From Flavitalea plasmicola (GTDB lineage: Bacteria > Bacteroidota > Bacteroidia > Chitinophagales > Chitinophagaceae): DNA of 64,000 nt. The notes below the pieces were generated by a model. That model had not been told where the DNA came from and searched no databases. It saw nothing but the letters and a program-made list of their open reading frames with translations. The DNA lies in contig NZ_JAUOTO010000001.1 of the NCBI RefSeq assembly GCF_030546645.1, positions 1,178,001 to 1,242,000 of the forward strand, read 5' to 3'. Position numbers and translations under genes: made by a program. Positions 42,616-53,298 of this stretch are shown piece after piece; within the stretch, counting starts at the first letter, position 1, and each line of letters starts with the position of its first letter.

Positions 42616-44748
42616 TTATTTATATATAATAGTCTTATTTTCATTGTTTAGGAATTTCCTCGCAAAGAATTCCGCCGCAGCCTCATACACTTCAACCGCA
42701 TTGTCGAAATTCATCCAGTGATGGGTGTCATCCACGATCATCAGGCTTTCATAAGGCACGCCTTTGCTTTCCAGCCGCCGGATGAGGTCCACGCTTTGAC
42801 TGAAACGAACATTCCTGTCATCATCTCCCTGGATGATCAGCACGGGTGACTTCCAGGTATGAATGGACGAGACAGGAGAAGATTGCCATGCGACCTTTAC
42901 TGCCTGGTCAAAGTCGGGTGCTTTTTCAAAGTTATCTTTTACTCCTGCAAATGCCGAAGTTTGGGCGAGCCAGTTATGTACGCCATGGAAGTCGACGCCG
43001 GCGGAGAACAATTTTGAATCGCGTGCCAACGCCAGGGCGGTGAGGTAGCCTCCATAAGATCCGCCGTAAATTCCTATTTTACCCGTGTCGACAAAGCCTT
43101 GCCGTCGGAGCCAGCCACCAGCGGCTTTTATATCCTTATACTCCGCAGCGCCTGCAGGGCCGCCTTGTTTAGGTTTGTGAAATTCGTAGCCATATCCAAT
43201 GCCGAGTCGATAGTTGACGGCCAGGACCACGAATCCAAGGCTGGCCAGGTATTGATTGGAGGCGTAGGCATTGGAATAATAGTCTGAATAGTGCCAACCC
43301 AGCAGCATTTGTCTTTGGGGACCGCCATGCACGTATACGATGGCGGGCTTTTTTGCGGCGCCGCCCGGCGGCAGGAACAGGGTGGCATGAACGGTGATGC
43401 CATCAGCTGCCGTGAAGGTGACCGAAGTAGGAGTCACCATCCGGGTGGATGGAAAGTCCGCTGGGATCTTGTCGGCGCCGAGCAGGCGTATGTTCTTATC
43501 GTGGTTGTTCTTTAAAGGCAGAACAGCGGGTAGGGGAGGGCGTTGAGCCGTTGCACTTATGAAAGCCAGGGCTTCGCCGTCTCCTGTAAATACGGGCGCC
43601 CATTCCAGGCCCTGGCCCGGGGTCATCACCTGCATATTGGGGCTGTCGACGCTGACCATGGCTGCATGTCTTCTCTCCAGGTCGTCGCGGTCCGGACCGG
43701 TGTTGGCGCTGAAGAGCAGGTGCTTTCCATCGGCGCTGAGCCTGATATGCTCACACATGTAATTGCCGGGTGTGAGCAGTACCTCTTTGCCTCCCTCCGC
43801 GTTAATGGAATAGAGATGCGGCCATCCATCCTGGTAGGATAGAAATACGATCCTGTTATTGTCCGCCCAATGCAGATTGGCTCCTCCATCGGTCGATGGG
43901 AAAGAGCCGCGTAAGGTTGCCGGGGATCTCCACAATTGCCTGGCTGTGCCGGTGGCGGTATCTGCCACGTAAATGCTCCATGGGTCGGGGCGGTTGACGA
44001 GCATGGAGTCCGGAGCGCCGCCGGCGCCGGGTCTTCTTACAAAAACGATCCTGCTGCCGTCGGCGGACCATTGAGGGGAGGCGTCCCTGCCGAAGGAAGG
44101 AGCTATCCATTTCAGGGTAGGAACACCTTTGGTAAATATGCCAATGACGGCATGATCGGTCCTGTTGGCTACGAATAGCAGGCGTCTGCCATCGGGGGAC
44201 CATTGCAATGCGCCGACCTTTCCCCGGGTGGTGAACAAGACCTTGGGAGGTGTGGCGCCATCCACCGGCGAAGACCATGCCTGCCCGTTCCTGATAAACG
44301 CTATTTCCTTGCTGTCGGGCGAAATGACGGGGTCATCACCTTCGGAGAGATATTTCACTTGTCCGCCAGCGATAGGTACGGTGGCCACCTGCACTTTAAA
44401 AGGCTGGGTTTCAAAAGCGGGATTGACGGGCTGGTCATCATCCCAGTTAGCGCCGTGGTCGCCTCCCCGTACGAACATGACCCATGCGCCGTCATCGGAA
44501 ATGGAAATGCTGGTGATCTCCTGTCCGTCATCTTTTGAAAAATCGGTAAGCTTTTGCGGGATGAATGCCGGGGCGTTTGCCACATAAATATTGCGCCTGC
44601 CTTCTTCATTCATTGTCCAGGCGATAGCAGCACCGTGTGGGGATGCTGCCAGGCCCGAGGTAAAAGGATATTTTTTGAATGGACGGAAGGATCCGGACTG
44701 GGCGATCAATTGCAACGGCAAAAAAAAGAGGACCAGAAATTTTCTCAT
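42616..44748 (-). CDS. S9-family prolyl oligopeptidase (DPP/ACPH type)
   Basis: 710 residues from the ATG at 44748, which gives a signal peptide (MRKFLVLFFLPLQLIAQ); the in-frame start at 44817 adds a non-signal stretch. N-terminal PD40/TolB-like beta-propeller (repeats such as PDGRRLLFVANRT, ADGSRIVFVRRPG, ADGKHLLFSANTG), then an alpha/beta hydrolase with Ser564 (GGSYGG), Asp near 643 (IQGDDDRNV) and His near 676 (DDTHHWMNF). Periplasmic peptide breakdown is likely. Divergent from the barrel protein gene. Confidence 0.92.
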   Translation of the reverse strand: MRKFLVLFFLPLQLIAQSGSFRPFKKYPFTSGLAASPHGAAIAWTMNEEGRRNIYVANAPAFIPQKLTDFSKDDGQEITSISISDDGAWVMFVRGGDHGANWDDDQPVNPAFETQPFKVQVATVPIAGGQVKYLSEGDDPVISPDSKEIAFIRNGQAWSSPVDGATPPKVLFTTRGKVGALQWSPDGRRLLFVANRTDHAVIGIFTKGVPTLKWIAPSFGRDASPQWSADGSRIVFVRRPGAGGAPDSMLVNRPDPWSIYVADTATGTARQLWRSPATLRGSFPSTDGGANLHWADNNRIVFLSYQDGWPHLYSINAEGGKEVLLTPGNYMCEHIRLSADGKHLLFSANTGPDRDDLERRHAAMVSVDSPNMQVMTPGQGLEWAPVFTGDGEALAFISATAQRPPLPAVLPLKNNHDKNIRLLGADKIPADFPSTRMVTPTSVTFTAADGITVHATLFLPPGGAAKKPAIVYVHGGPQRQMLLGWHYSDYYSNAYASNQYLASLGFVVLAVNYRLGIGYGYEFHKPKQGGPAGAAEYKDIKAAGGWLRRQGFVDTGKIGIYGGSYGGYLTALALARDSKLFSAGVDFHGVHNWLAQTSAFAGVKDNFEKAPDFDQAVKVAWQSSPVSSIHTWKSPVLIIQGDDDRNVRFSQSVDLIRRLESKGVPYESLMIVDDTHHWMNFDNAVEVYEAAAEFFARKFLNNENKTIIYK

Positions 44749-44837
44749 GCAGTGAATTATCAATTTGGGATACTTTTCGCGCCAAACATTGTTTTTGCGC
44801 GAATTTAACTTGTTCAAATTACTGTTTTTTTGGGGAA

Positions 44838-47606
44838 ATGGTTTGGTTGAAATACCTTCATCCGATGCATTTCGGGACGTCTTTCCGGTGGGTTTCGATC
44901 ACCATACTTATCCTATCGTCTCTGGCCCTGCGGGCGCAGACCCGTGTGGCCACCCATTATATTCGGGGGAGCGTCCGGGATAGCATTTCAGGGACCATAC
45001 TGGAAGAGGCCACCGTCTCGTGCTGGCCGCTCAGGGGCGAACATCCCATTCAGACGATGCGCAGCAACAGGAATGGCGGTTTTATCCTGCGGGTTTCCCA
45101 GCCTGGTCATTACCGTGTGATCGCCACTTACCTGGGATATATCCCGGATACCCTGTCCGTTGCCGTGAAAGACACTGACACATCGGCCATCGTTGTCAGC
45201 CTGCAGATGCAGCGCTCTTCTAAGCCACTGATGGAGGTTATCGTCAAAGCGAATATCCCACCTGTCATCGTCAAGTCGGATACCATCGGTTTCAATGCGG
45301 GTGCCTTTCCCACCCGGCCTTATGCCAGTGTCGAAGACCTGCTGCGTAAATTGCCGGGTATTGCGGTAGATAAGGATGGTAATGTCACTATGCAGGGCAA
45401 AAAGATCGACAAGATACTTGTCGACGGGAAGGAGTTCTTTCTCGGGGATATCAAGACGGCAACGCAAAACCTGCCTGCCGAGATCGTCGCGCAAATAGAG
45501 GCCTTTGATACCCAGACCGAGCAGGGTAAGCTCACCGGCATCCGTGACAACACGGGCGGTAAAACGCTTAATATTAAATTGAAAAAGGACAGGAAGACAG
45601 GCTACTTCGGTAAATTATACGCCGGCGGGGGAAATGGAGACAGCTATGCTGCCGGGGGGACGGCTGCCAGTCTGGGCACCTCCCGTAATTTCTTTTTCAA
45701 TGGGGAAACGAATAATATCAACAACCAGTTTAACGGCACCGAGAATAACATCGGCCCTACTTCCAGCGGCATCATGACCATTTCGAACGCCAATTTCAAT
45801 TACAGGGACAAGCTTGGGAAAAAAATAACGGCGATCATCAACGGTGGCTTTTATCACAGCAACAGTACACAGGTGTCGTCGTCGGGCCGCCAGACATTTC
45901 TGGGGGACTCTTCGTTGCTGGAGGATCGTTTCAGCAAGTCGTCCAATTCCAATAGATCGGGCCGCATCGACGCAAGGATCGAATTCCCGATCGACAGTTT
46001 GCGCACGCTTAACCTGCAATCGAACTGGAGTCCCCAATCCGGCGCCAACAATGCTGCCGACACGGTGGGGATCAACACACAAAAGGGCCAGGGAGATCTT
46101 TCCAGGATCTGGCGTAGCAGCCTTGGGCAGACCGTCAATATCAACAGCAACAACGGATATAGCTATTCCAATAACCTGGATTACCGTCAACTTTTCAAAA
46201 GAAAAGGCCGTACTTTTTACATCGGGCTGAGCCAATCCCGCCAGCGACAGGATCAGGATGCGGGCCTTTATTCCCTTGTCAATGGTTTTGACAGTCTTGG
46301 AAATCTTACGCAGCATACTTTAAGGGACCAGCGCTCCAGCCAGACATCCGACGGCGAAAATTATACAGCCAGGCTGTCCTATACGGAGCCGATCAGTGCC
46401 CGGCGTATACTGGATTTTGGATACCACATTTTTACAAACACCAGCCACTCCGACAAGCAAAGCCTTGACTACGACAGTGCCACCGGCAAATATGATATTC
46501 CCGATACGCTTACTTCCAACAGGTTCTTCAATCGCAGCACTACGCAGGATTTTCATGCCGGCTTTAATTCCGATGGTACCAAATTCCGCTACCAGCTTGG
46601 CCTGGCGGTTCAGCTGACCGACCTGGATAACCAGAATTATTCATTGCATGCTCATCTCCGCCAGCATTTTACCAATTGGTTCCCCCGGGCGAACCTCATC
46701 TGGACATTGACCCAGAGCCGATCGCTGCGATTCGGGTATACGGGTAGCAGCAGCGCTCCTTCCATCGAGCAGCTGCAGCCTTTGCCCGACCTGACCAATC
46801 CATTCCTGGTGCGCATAGGCAATCCCGACCTTCAGCAGTCCTTCCAGCATAGCATGGACATGGAGTTCAACAGCTTCAACATAAAAAGCCTTCAGAACTG
46901 GCAGGTAAATCTTCAGGGCAGCTTTGTTCAGCGCGCTATCACGGAAGCGACTACACTGCTTGCCGGCGGTGTCCAGCAACTGCAGTATGTCAATATCGAT
47001 GGCAATTACAACCTGTCTTCCAACCTGACGTATGGATTTCCCTTCTGGACCCGTAAGGGGAATGGGAGCATCAATTTACATGGGCAATACAACCACCAGA
47101 ACGGCTTTCTCAACGGGCAGCGGAACAACACCGACGGCAGCGCTGCCGGAACTGCGCTGAAACTAAATTACCATCCCTCGGAGAAGGTGTTCCTGGACGT
47201 CAATGCGGCATTGGACTTTAGCGCCAACGCTTACTCGCTCAATCCTGCCCAGAATACCCAGACCTGGATGCAGAACTATACGGTGAACTTCTCTTATGAG
47301 CTGCCCTGGGCCCTCACCGTTTCTTCGTTCTATAACTGGCAGCAGACAGGTGCCCAGGGTGCGCTGCCGGCACGGGCCACCAGCTATTGGAACGGCGCTT
47401 TTTATAAAAGTGTCTTCCGCAACCACAGCGGCCAGATCCGTCTTTCCGTCTTTAATATCCTGAACGGATCGGGCAATACCTTTCAATCCGCCGGTCCCAA
47501 TTATATAGAGACGCACCGCAACAATCTTCCCGGTCGTCTCTGGCTTTTAAGCCTTGTCTGGCATTTCCGTAAATTTCCGGGCGGCGATGCACTTCCGGGT
47601 TCCTGA
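44838..47606 (+). CDS. TonB-receptor-like outer-membrane beta-barrel protein
   Basis: 922 residues from the ATG at 44838 (or 913 from 44865, MHFGTSFRWVSITILIL). Signal peptide, carboxypeptidase-like regulatory domain (IRGSVRDSISGTILEEATVS), plug-like part (ASVEDLLRKLPGIAVDKDGN, KKIDKILVDGKEFFLGD), then a barrel rich in aromatic strands (OMP_b-brl_3 type). No SusD partner and no STN domain. The frame remains open to 44679, over the divergent peptidase start, but that part is not protein-like. Confidence 0.85.
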   Translation: MVWLKYLHPMHFGTSFRWVSITILILSSLALRAQTRVATHYIRGSVRDSISGTILEEATVSCWPLRGEHPIQTMRSNRNGGFILRVSQPGHYRVIATYLGYIPDTLSVAVKDTDTSAIVVSLQMQRSSKPLMEVIVKANIPPVIVKSDTIGFNAGAFPTRPYASVEDLLRKLPGIAVDKDGNVTMQGKKIDKILVDGKEFFLGDIKTATQNLPAEIVAQIEAFDTQTEQGKLTGIRDNTGGKTLNIKLKKDRKTGYFGKLYAGGGNGDSYAAGGTAASLGTSRNFFFNGETNNINNQFNGTENNIGPTSSGIMTISNANFNYRDKLGKKITAIINGGFYHSNSTQVSSSGRQTFLGDSSLLEDRFSKSSNSNRSGRIDARIEFPIDSLRTLNLQSNWSPQSGANNAADTVGINTQKGQGDLSRIWRSSLGQTVNINSNNGYSYSNNLDYRQLFKRKGRTFYIGLSQSRQRQDQDAGLYSLVNGFDSLGNLTQHTLRDQRSSQTSDGENYTARLSYTEPISARRILDFGYHIFTNTSHSDKQSLDYDSATGKYDIPDTLTSNRFFNRSTTQDFHAGFNSDGTKFRYQLGLAVQLTDLDNQNYSLHAHLRQHFTNWFPRANLIWTLTQSRSLRFGYTGSSSAPSIEQLQPLPDLTNPFLVRIGNPDLQQSFQHSMDMEFNSFNIKSLQNWQVNLQGSFVQRAITEATTLLAGGVQQLQYVNIDGNYNLSSNLTYGFPFWTRKGNGSINLHGQYNHQNGFLNGQRNNTDGSAAGTALKLNYHPSEKVFLDVNAALDFSANAYSLNPAQNTQTWMQNYTVNFSYELPWALTVSSFYNWQQTGAQGALPARATSYWNGAFYKSVFRNHSGQIRLSVFNILNGSGNTFQSAGPNYIETHRNNLPGRLWLLSLVWHFRKFPGGDALPGS

Positions 47607-47680
47607 CAGGCATGATGGTACAGGATGAATGATACGGTAGAGAGGTTTAAATTGGACCTTTATCCATCTACTTATCTGTT

Positions 47681-50600
47681 ATGCACCTGATCATAGCTAA
47701 ACGATGCCTGCCTTGTATTATCATTATATGTATGTCGGTAACACCGGCGCGATCCCAGGAGCGTACGGTGCATTGGGCGAGGATAAGCGAGGGTTTTCAA
47801 ATGCCGCCTGATTCTGTTCAAACCAGCATTTACTGGTACTGGATCTCGGGCAATATCTCTAAAGAGGGTGTGGTAAAAGACCTGGAGGCCATGAAGAAGG
47901 CCGGTATCGGCCGGGCCTTCATCGGGAATGTGGGCCTTGAAGAAATGCCGGATGGAAAGGTCCGCCTGCTTTCCCCGGAGTGGTGGGAGATCCTGCATAC
48001 GGCGTTGAAGACGGCTTCACAATTACATATCGACATAGGGATGTTCAACAGTCCGGGATGGAGTGGCACGGGGGGACCCTGGGTTACGCCCGGGCATGCC
48101 ATGCGCCGGCTGGTTGCTTCAGAGACGTACGTGAAGGGGGCTCAGCTTGTGCGGCTTGCATTGCCGATGCCGGCAGACAGTTGCGAGGATGTCCGGGTGA
48201 TCGCTTATCCACGGCCACGGGAGTATAACAGTAATATATTTTCACTTCATCCTTCGCTTAGCGCCGAGCCTTCGGTGGATGGCTTGTCATTCCTGTTGGA
48301 TGGCAGGGAGGACACGGAGTTCCGGCTGCCTGACGGTAATGAGCTTGCTGTCACGCTCCATACAGAAACCTCTTTTACGGCGCGCAGTCTTATTATCACG
48401 CCGGGCTTACGGCGCATGAAATTAGAAGGAGAGATACAAGTGGAAGAGAATGGCGTATTCAGAAAACTGTCTGATCTTAATATGGACAGGAGCAATGACG
48501 CGCTGAATACGGGCTTTGATCCTTATGGGCCGCTGGCAGTATCTTTTCCTGCTGCGGCGGGCCGTAGTTTCCGGATCATCTTCCGTCATTGGTCGAAGGA
48601 TTGCGGCATACGTGAGCTGAAATTATCGGCAGACCCTGTGGTCGCCAATTATATCGAGAAGACATTGGCCAAGATGTACCCAACGCCTCTGCCTTATTGG
48701 AAAGAGTATCAGTGGCCGGTGCAGCCGGAGGTGACGGACCCTGGGCTGGTCATCGATGGGGGAAAAGTAATGGATATTTCATCATCCATGGATGTGAAAG
48801 GCTATTTGAGCTGGAATGCACCGCCCGGCGACTGGGTGGTTCTGCGTACGGGCATGACGCCAACGCGGGTGGTGAACAGTCCTGCGCAGCCGGAGGGCAG
48901 GGGGTTGCAGGGTGATAAGATGAGCAAGCAGCACGTCGCTGAAAATTTCGATGCTTTTCTGGGAGAGATACTCAGGCGTATCCCTGCAGCAGACCGGACA
49001 TGTTTTAAAGTAGTGGTAGAAGACAGCTATGAAGTGGGGGGACAGAACTGGACAGACGGGATGATCGCGTCCTTCAAAGCCCGGTATGGGTATGATCCTC
49101 TTCCTTATATTCCTGCGATGCTGGGGAAGGTGGTGGGCAGCGAGGATCAGAGCGATCGCTTTCTGTGGGACCTGCGCCGGTTCATTGCGGATAAGGTGGC
49201 CTATGATTATGTGGGCGGATTGAGGGAAGTCAGCCACCGGCATGGATTGACGACATGGCTGGAGAATTACGGCCATTGGGGGTTCCCGGGCGAGTTCCTG
49301 CAATACGGCGGTCAGTCGGACGAGGTATCGGGCGAGTTCTGGAGCGAGGGCGAGCTGGGCAATATCGAGAACAGGGCCGCTTCTTCCAGCGCACATATTT
49401 ATGGAAAGAACAAGGTGTCGGCCGAGTCATTCACTTCCGGCGGACGGCCTTATGTACGTTATCCTGCCATGCTGAAGCCCAGGGGAGACCGGTTCTTTAC
49501 GGAAGGGATCAATAATACATTGCTGCACGTATTCATTTCGCAGCAGGATCAGCGGGTACCAGGAACCAATGCGTGGTTCGGTACGGAATTCAACCGGCAC
49601 AATACCTGGTTCAGCCAGCTGGATGTCTTTATCTCCTACCTGAGGCGTTGTAACTTTATGTTACGGCAGGGACGGTATGTTGCTGACGTGGCTTATTTCA
49701 TCGGCGAGGATGCGCCTAAGATGACCGGTGTGCGGGACCCGGAACTACCCGGAGGGTATTCCTACGATTATATAAATGCAGAGGTGATAGAACAACGGCT
49801 CTCTGTAAAGGATGGACGATGGACGCTGCCTGACGGTCTGTCCTATCGTATCCTGGTGCTGCCAAAGCTGGCAACTATGCGACCGGCCTTATTACAGCGA
49901 ATATATGATCTCGTTAGTCAGGGCGGGGTATTGCTGGGACCCGCGCCGGAGCGTTCGCCCAGCCTGGAAGATTATGGCAATGCGGACCGCGCCGTGCGAA
50001 AGCTGGCGGGTTTATTGTGGGGTGACGGCGCCGCCAGAACCCATGCGGTAGGCAAAGGGCTGGTGATGAATGGTTTCACCATGGAGGAGGCTTTGGCCCT
50101 CTTGAAGCTGCCGCCGGACGTGGGGACAAAGCCTGCGGATAGCCTGCTGTTCCTGCATCGGACTACTTCATCGGGAGAAGATATTTATTTTGTCAGTAAC
50201 CAGTCTGCGAAGCAGGTGTCGGCGGCGCCGGTTTTCAGGGTGCAGGGGAAGGTCCCCATGCTGTTTGATCCTTTGTTGGGCTCGGTGCGCGATCTCCCGG
50301 TGTATACGCAGGAGGGCGAGGTGACGAAGGTGCCGCTGGAACTGGAAAAGTACCAGAGTTTTTTTGTTGTTTTTCGCAAGGGCAGCGCCGGTAACCATGG
50401 CAAGGCTAATTTTCCGGCGCCTTTGAAGGCAACGGAGGTGCGGGGACCCTGGACGGTGTATTTTGATACGGCTTCACGCGGGCCCGCCGCACCAGTGGTA
50501 TTCCCGCAACTGACGGACTGGGCTGTGGATCCACGGGATTCCATACGGTATTATTCCGGCAGGGCTATATACAGGAATAGCTTTTCATTGCCGACGTTGC

Positions 50601-50911
50601 TGCCGGGACGGACGCTGTACCTGGATCTGGGCATGGTGGTGGCGATGGCGAAGGTGAAGGTCAACGGCGTGTATGTTGGAGGCGCCTGGACGCCACCTTA
50701 TAAGGTGGATATTACCCGCGCAGCGAAGGCGGGAACCAATACGCTGGAGATCGAAGTAGTGAATACCTGGGTGAACAGGATCATCGGAGACAGCCGGTCG
50801 CCTGTAAACGAGCGGAGGACATGGTCGAATGTGAATCCTTACACGCCGGAGAGCACCTGCTTTTCAGCGGGTTTGCTGGGACCGGTGAAAGTATTGATCA
50901 TGGCGCAGTAG
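47681..50911 (+). CDS. GH106-type alpha-L-rhamnosidase
   Basis: 1076 residues with a signal peptide (about 1-25). GH106 marks: IYWYWISGNISKEGVVKDLE, IDIGMFNSPGWSGTGGPWV, VVEDSYEVGGQNWTDGMIAS, TWLENYGHWGFPGEFLQYGG, then GEFWSEGELGNIENRAAS with KVSAESFTSGG, and a C-terminal beta-sandwich like the GH2 sugar-binding domain (YLDLGMVVAMAKVKVNGVYV). It should release L-rhamnose from plant or bacterial glycans. No rhamnose catabolic genes are in the window. Convergent with and overlapping the S41 gene by 14 bases. Confidence 0.83.
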   Translation: MHLIIAKRCLPCIIIICMSVTPARSQERTVHWARISEGFQMPPDSVQTSIYWYWISGNISKEGVVKDLEAMKKAGIGRAFIGNVGLEEMPDGKVRLLSPEWWEILHTALKTASQLHIDIGMFNSPGWSGTGGPWVTPGHAMRRLVASETYVKGAQLVRLALPMPADSCEDVRVIAYPRPREYNSNIFSLHPSLSAEPSVDGLSFLLDGREDTEFRLPDGNELAVTLHTETSFTARSLIITPGLRRMKLEGEIQVEENGVFRKLSDLNMDRSNDALNTGFDPYGPLAVSFPAAAGRSFRIIFRHWSKDCGIRELKLSADPVVANYIEKTLAKMYPTPLPYWKEYQWPVQPEVTDPGLVIDGGKVMDISSSMDVKGYLSWNAPPGDWVVLRTGMTPTRVVNSPAQPEGRGLQGDKMSKQHVAENFDAFLGEILRRIPAADRTCFKVVVEDSYEVGGQNWTDGMIASFKARYGYDPLPYIPAMLGKVVGSEDQSDRFLWDLRRFIADKVAYDYVGGLREVSHRHGLTTWLENYGHWGFPGEFLQYGGQSDEVSGEFWSEGELGNIENRAASSSAHIYGKNKVSAESFTSGGRPYVRYPAMLKPRGDRFFTEGINNTLLHVFISQQDQRVPGTNAWFGTEFNRHNTWFSQLDVFISYLRRCNFMLRQGRYVADVAYFIGEDAPKMTGVRDPELPGGYSYDYINAEVIEQRLSVKDGRWTLPDGLSYRILVLPKLATMRPALLQRIYDLVSQGGVLLGPAPERSPSLEDYGNADRAVRKLAGLLWGDGAARTHAVGKGLVMNGFTMEEALALLKLPPDVGTKPADSLLFLHRTTSSGEDIYFVSNQSAKQVSAAPVFRVQGKVPMLFDPLLGSVRDLPVYTQEGEVTKVPLELEKYQSFFVVFRKGSAGNHGKANFPAPLKATEVRGPWTVYFDTASRGPAAPVVFPQLTDWAVDPRDSIRYYSGRAIYRNSFSLPTLLPGRTLYLDLGMVVAMAKVKVNGVYVGGAWTPPYKVDITRAAKAGTNTLEIEVVNTWVNRIIGDSRSPVNERRTWSNVNPYTPESTCFSAGLLGPVKVLIMAQ

Positions 50912-52286
50912 CGTGAGAACGCTGTTGCCGCAGGTACTCCAGGCCTCTTTCAAGAACAGGGTCTTTGTGGTCGATGAAATCCTTAACGGTGGGTCGTACG
51001 AAGATATCAGGCGCTACGCCATATCCGACGAATTCCTTTCCATCAGGGTAAGTGTCTTTTTTTGTGCAGATGCGGGCGCCCCCGCCACCGGGCAGGTCGA
51101 ACAAAAAGGGCTGGCCGGTACTGCCGAAGGAGCGATCCCCTATGCGGACCATATGTTTCTGGTTGGCGGCGCTGATCAGGAAGTCTTCGGCGGCGGAGGC
51201 CGTATTATGGCCAATCAAAAGGACCGTGGGCACCACCAGTCTTTTTGCGCCAAGGTGTATAGTGTCGGGCGCGTAGTCGAATGTATAGAACATGGCATCG
51301 TGATTGTATAGCCAGGAGCGTCTGGCCCAGTCGTTGCCTATGGTGTCTTTAAGGTTTACAAACTTACCCCAGGCTTTAAAGGCGGGCATGTGCTGCCGGG
51401 TGAAGTAGCGGGAATGCTGCATGATCGAGTCCTGCGTGAGATATTGCAGGATGGCTGTCCCGGTGCCTGTGCTGCCTCCGCCATTGGCGCGGAGATCGAT
51501 GATCAGGGCCCTGGCTTGGTAGAGCCCGGGCAACTTTTCCAGGAAAAGGGTGTCGATCTTTTCATCACCGAAGGAGTTGAGCGCCAGGTAGGCGATGTCT
51601 TTATCATACCATTTTAGCTCCAGCAGGGGAGTGTTGACAAGGGCGGGATAATAGCTCGTATCCTTCGATCGTTCGTGCGTCAGCTGGAGGGGAAGGATGG
51701 AGCCGTCGGGCCGCCGGATCTTCACCTTATAGGAGGCGCCGATAGGCCCGCTGAGCAAACCGCTGATGGCGTTGTCTTCCAGGACGTAGGCCGTGGAGCT
51801 GGAAATATAGGGCCTGACGCTGTCAGCGATGTATCTGTCTGTGGGCAGACCATTGACTTCAATGATCTCGCTGCCAATGGGGATCTCTTTTATTTTTGTT
51901 TTAAGCGTATGGGTGACGATGGCTTTGCCATCGATATTCTCCGTACCGAGCCAATATTCACCGAACATTTTCGTGAGAATGGAATTGTTGATGCCTGGCG
52001 GCATCCAGACATTGGTGTGTCCATCATGCAGCGTCGCACAGAACTTTTGCAGCAGGCGGTAATAGGTATAATCATCCGGGGTTTTTTGTACCTGGCCGAT
52101 CAGCGCAATATACAGGCTATCCCATTTTTGCCGGTCGATCCTATCCAGGTAAACGAAATTATAATTCACTTCCTGCCAGAACCTGGAAAGGCCATAGACT
52201 TTTTCCGAAGGGGAAAGGGTAGCAGGCATCTGGGCAAAAAGGGATTGGCTGCTGATGATGAGGATAAGTAGGCTTAATTTTTGCAT
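50898..52286 (-). CDS. S41-family peptidase
   Basis: 462 residues from the ATG at 52286 (signal peptide MQKLSLLILIISSQSLFAQ). An N-terminal helical region is followed by a PDZ-like part (IPIGSEIIEVNGLPTDRYIA) and the tail-protease core with IIDLRANGGGSTGTG, VLIGHNTASAAEDFLIS (nucleophile Ser in TASAAED) and the late GRTFGSTGQ-like DRSFGSTGQPF. Periplasmic or secreted proteolysis. Substrate unknown. Confidence 0.88.
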   Translation of the reverse strand: MQKLSLLILIISSQSLFAQMPATLSPSEKVYGLSRFWQEVNYNFVYLDRIDRQKWDSLYIALIGQVQKTPDDYTYYRLLQKFCATLHDGHTNVWMPPGINNSILTKMFGEYWLGTENIDGKAIVTHTLKTKIKEIPIGSEIIEVNGLPTDRYIADSVRPYISSSTAYVLEDNAISGLLSGPIGASYKVKIRRPDGSILPLQLTHERSKDTSYYPALVNTPLLELKWYDKDIAYLALNSFGDEKIDTLFLEKLPGLYQARALIIDLRANGGGSTGTGTAILQYLTQDSIMQHSRYFTRQHMPAFKAWGKFVNLKDTIGNDWARRSWLYNHDAMFYTFDYAPDTIHLGAKRLVVPTVLLIGHNTASAAEDFLISAANQKHMVRIGDRSFGSTGQPFLFDLPGGGGARICTKKDTYPDGKEFVGYGVAPDIFVRPTVKDFIDHKDPVLERGLEYLRQQRSHATAP

Positions 52287-52357
52287 GGTAGGACCAATAT
52301 AATAAAAATTGTTGAACGTGATAATCCGTATTTTCATAGTACCATTAAAATTATCAT

Positions 52358-53236
52358 ATGAACAAGAAACCTTCCCTCCTTCACGACGTCCTACCTGTCG
52401 TCATCTTGTTTTTTTCAGCGATAGCAGTTTTTAGCGGTTGTAAGAAAGGCGGTCCCGGTGGTGACGCCAGGCCGGCGAAAGGTTCGCTTCAGAATAGTAA
52501 AGGCGATTGTCTGCCCGGTACTGTCCATGGCGCCTGGTACAGTGGCGTACAGCCCGGCACTGATACCAACTATGTGGAGATCGGCGTCAATGTGTCCAGG
52601 ACGGGCTATTACCGGATCGTCTCAGATGCCCAGAACGGTGTGACATTTGCAGACTCGGGCGTTTTCACGGCGATAGGGCAGCAGACGGTACGGCTTAAGG
52701 CAAGTGGGGTTTTCACGAATCCTTCTCTCACCGGGTTTACGATTACTTTCGATCATAGCGTCTGCGGATTTTCCATCAGGGTGGATACTTTGCCGCTGGC
52801 TGATAATTCCTGGCGATTCACGGCGCAGGGCCATGTATATAGTGGAACCTGTAGTTACCATCCATGGTACATTCCGAATCACACCGGCACGCTGTGGGAT
52901 TTCTCGGGCCAGGTACCTTCCGGCGATACGCTTCTGTTCATGGAGTTGAGCCTGCCGCCGGACACTTACCTGGTGACGCCCGGCGCCTTCCCGACCAATG
53001 TAAACAGCAGCTTTAATTTCTATATGCCAGGGGGACCTAATGTGCCGTACCATATTATTTTTTCTGCGGCTTCGGACAAGCCTGACAAAGTAGTCACCAT
53101 TGTTATTACAGGTTATACATTCAAAACGCACGATGGCTTCATACAGTACCTGGGCACGTTTAGCGGAACTGCCAATGATTCGACGGGGGCACCCGTGACG
53201 ATCACGAATGGTGTTTTTCGTGTGGGAGGCAGCTAA
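52358..53236 (+). CDS. Ig-like lipoprotein of unknown function
   Basis: 292 residues. Lipobox VFSGC followed by KK (Cys28). One domain (about 48-145) has a C-x-n-C beta pattern: CLPGTVHGAWYSGVQPGT, GYYRIVSDAQNGVTFAD, GQQTVRLKASG, CGFSIRV. This layout recurs in surface lipoproteins of Chitinophagaceae (recalled, not searched). The rest is a second beta-rich region. Divergent from the S41 gene; function unknown. Confidence 0.6.
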   Translation: MNKKPSLLHDVLPVVILFFSAIAVFSGCKKGGPGGDARPAKGSLQNSKGDCLPGTVHGAWYSGVQPGTDTNYVEIGVNVSRTGYYRIVSDAQNGVTFADSGVFTAIGQQTVRLKASGVFTNPSLTGFTITFDHSVCGFSIRVDTLPLADNSWRFTAQGHVYSGTCSYHPWYIPNHTGTLWDFSGQVPSGDTLLFMELSLPPDTYLVTPGAFPTNVNSSFNFYMPGGPNVPYHIIFSAASDKPDKVVTIVITGYTFKTHDGFIQYLGTFSGTANDSTGAPVTITNGVFRVGGS

Positions 53237-53298
53237 ATATTTTATGAGGTTACGTTTTTTTGGCACACATTTGTAGCAGGAATATACTCTATTACGAA

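Noticed and set aside
44679-44837. Longer start for the outer-membrane barrel gene
   Set aside because: It would overlap the divergent S9 peptidase start and place an unrelated stretch before the signal peptide.
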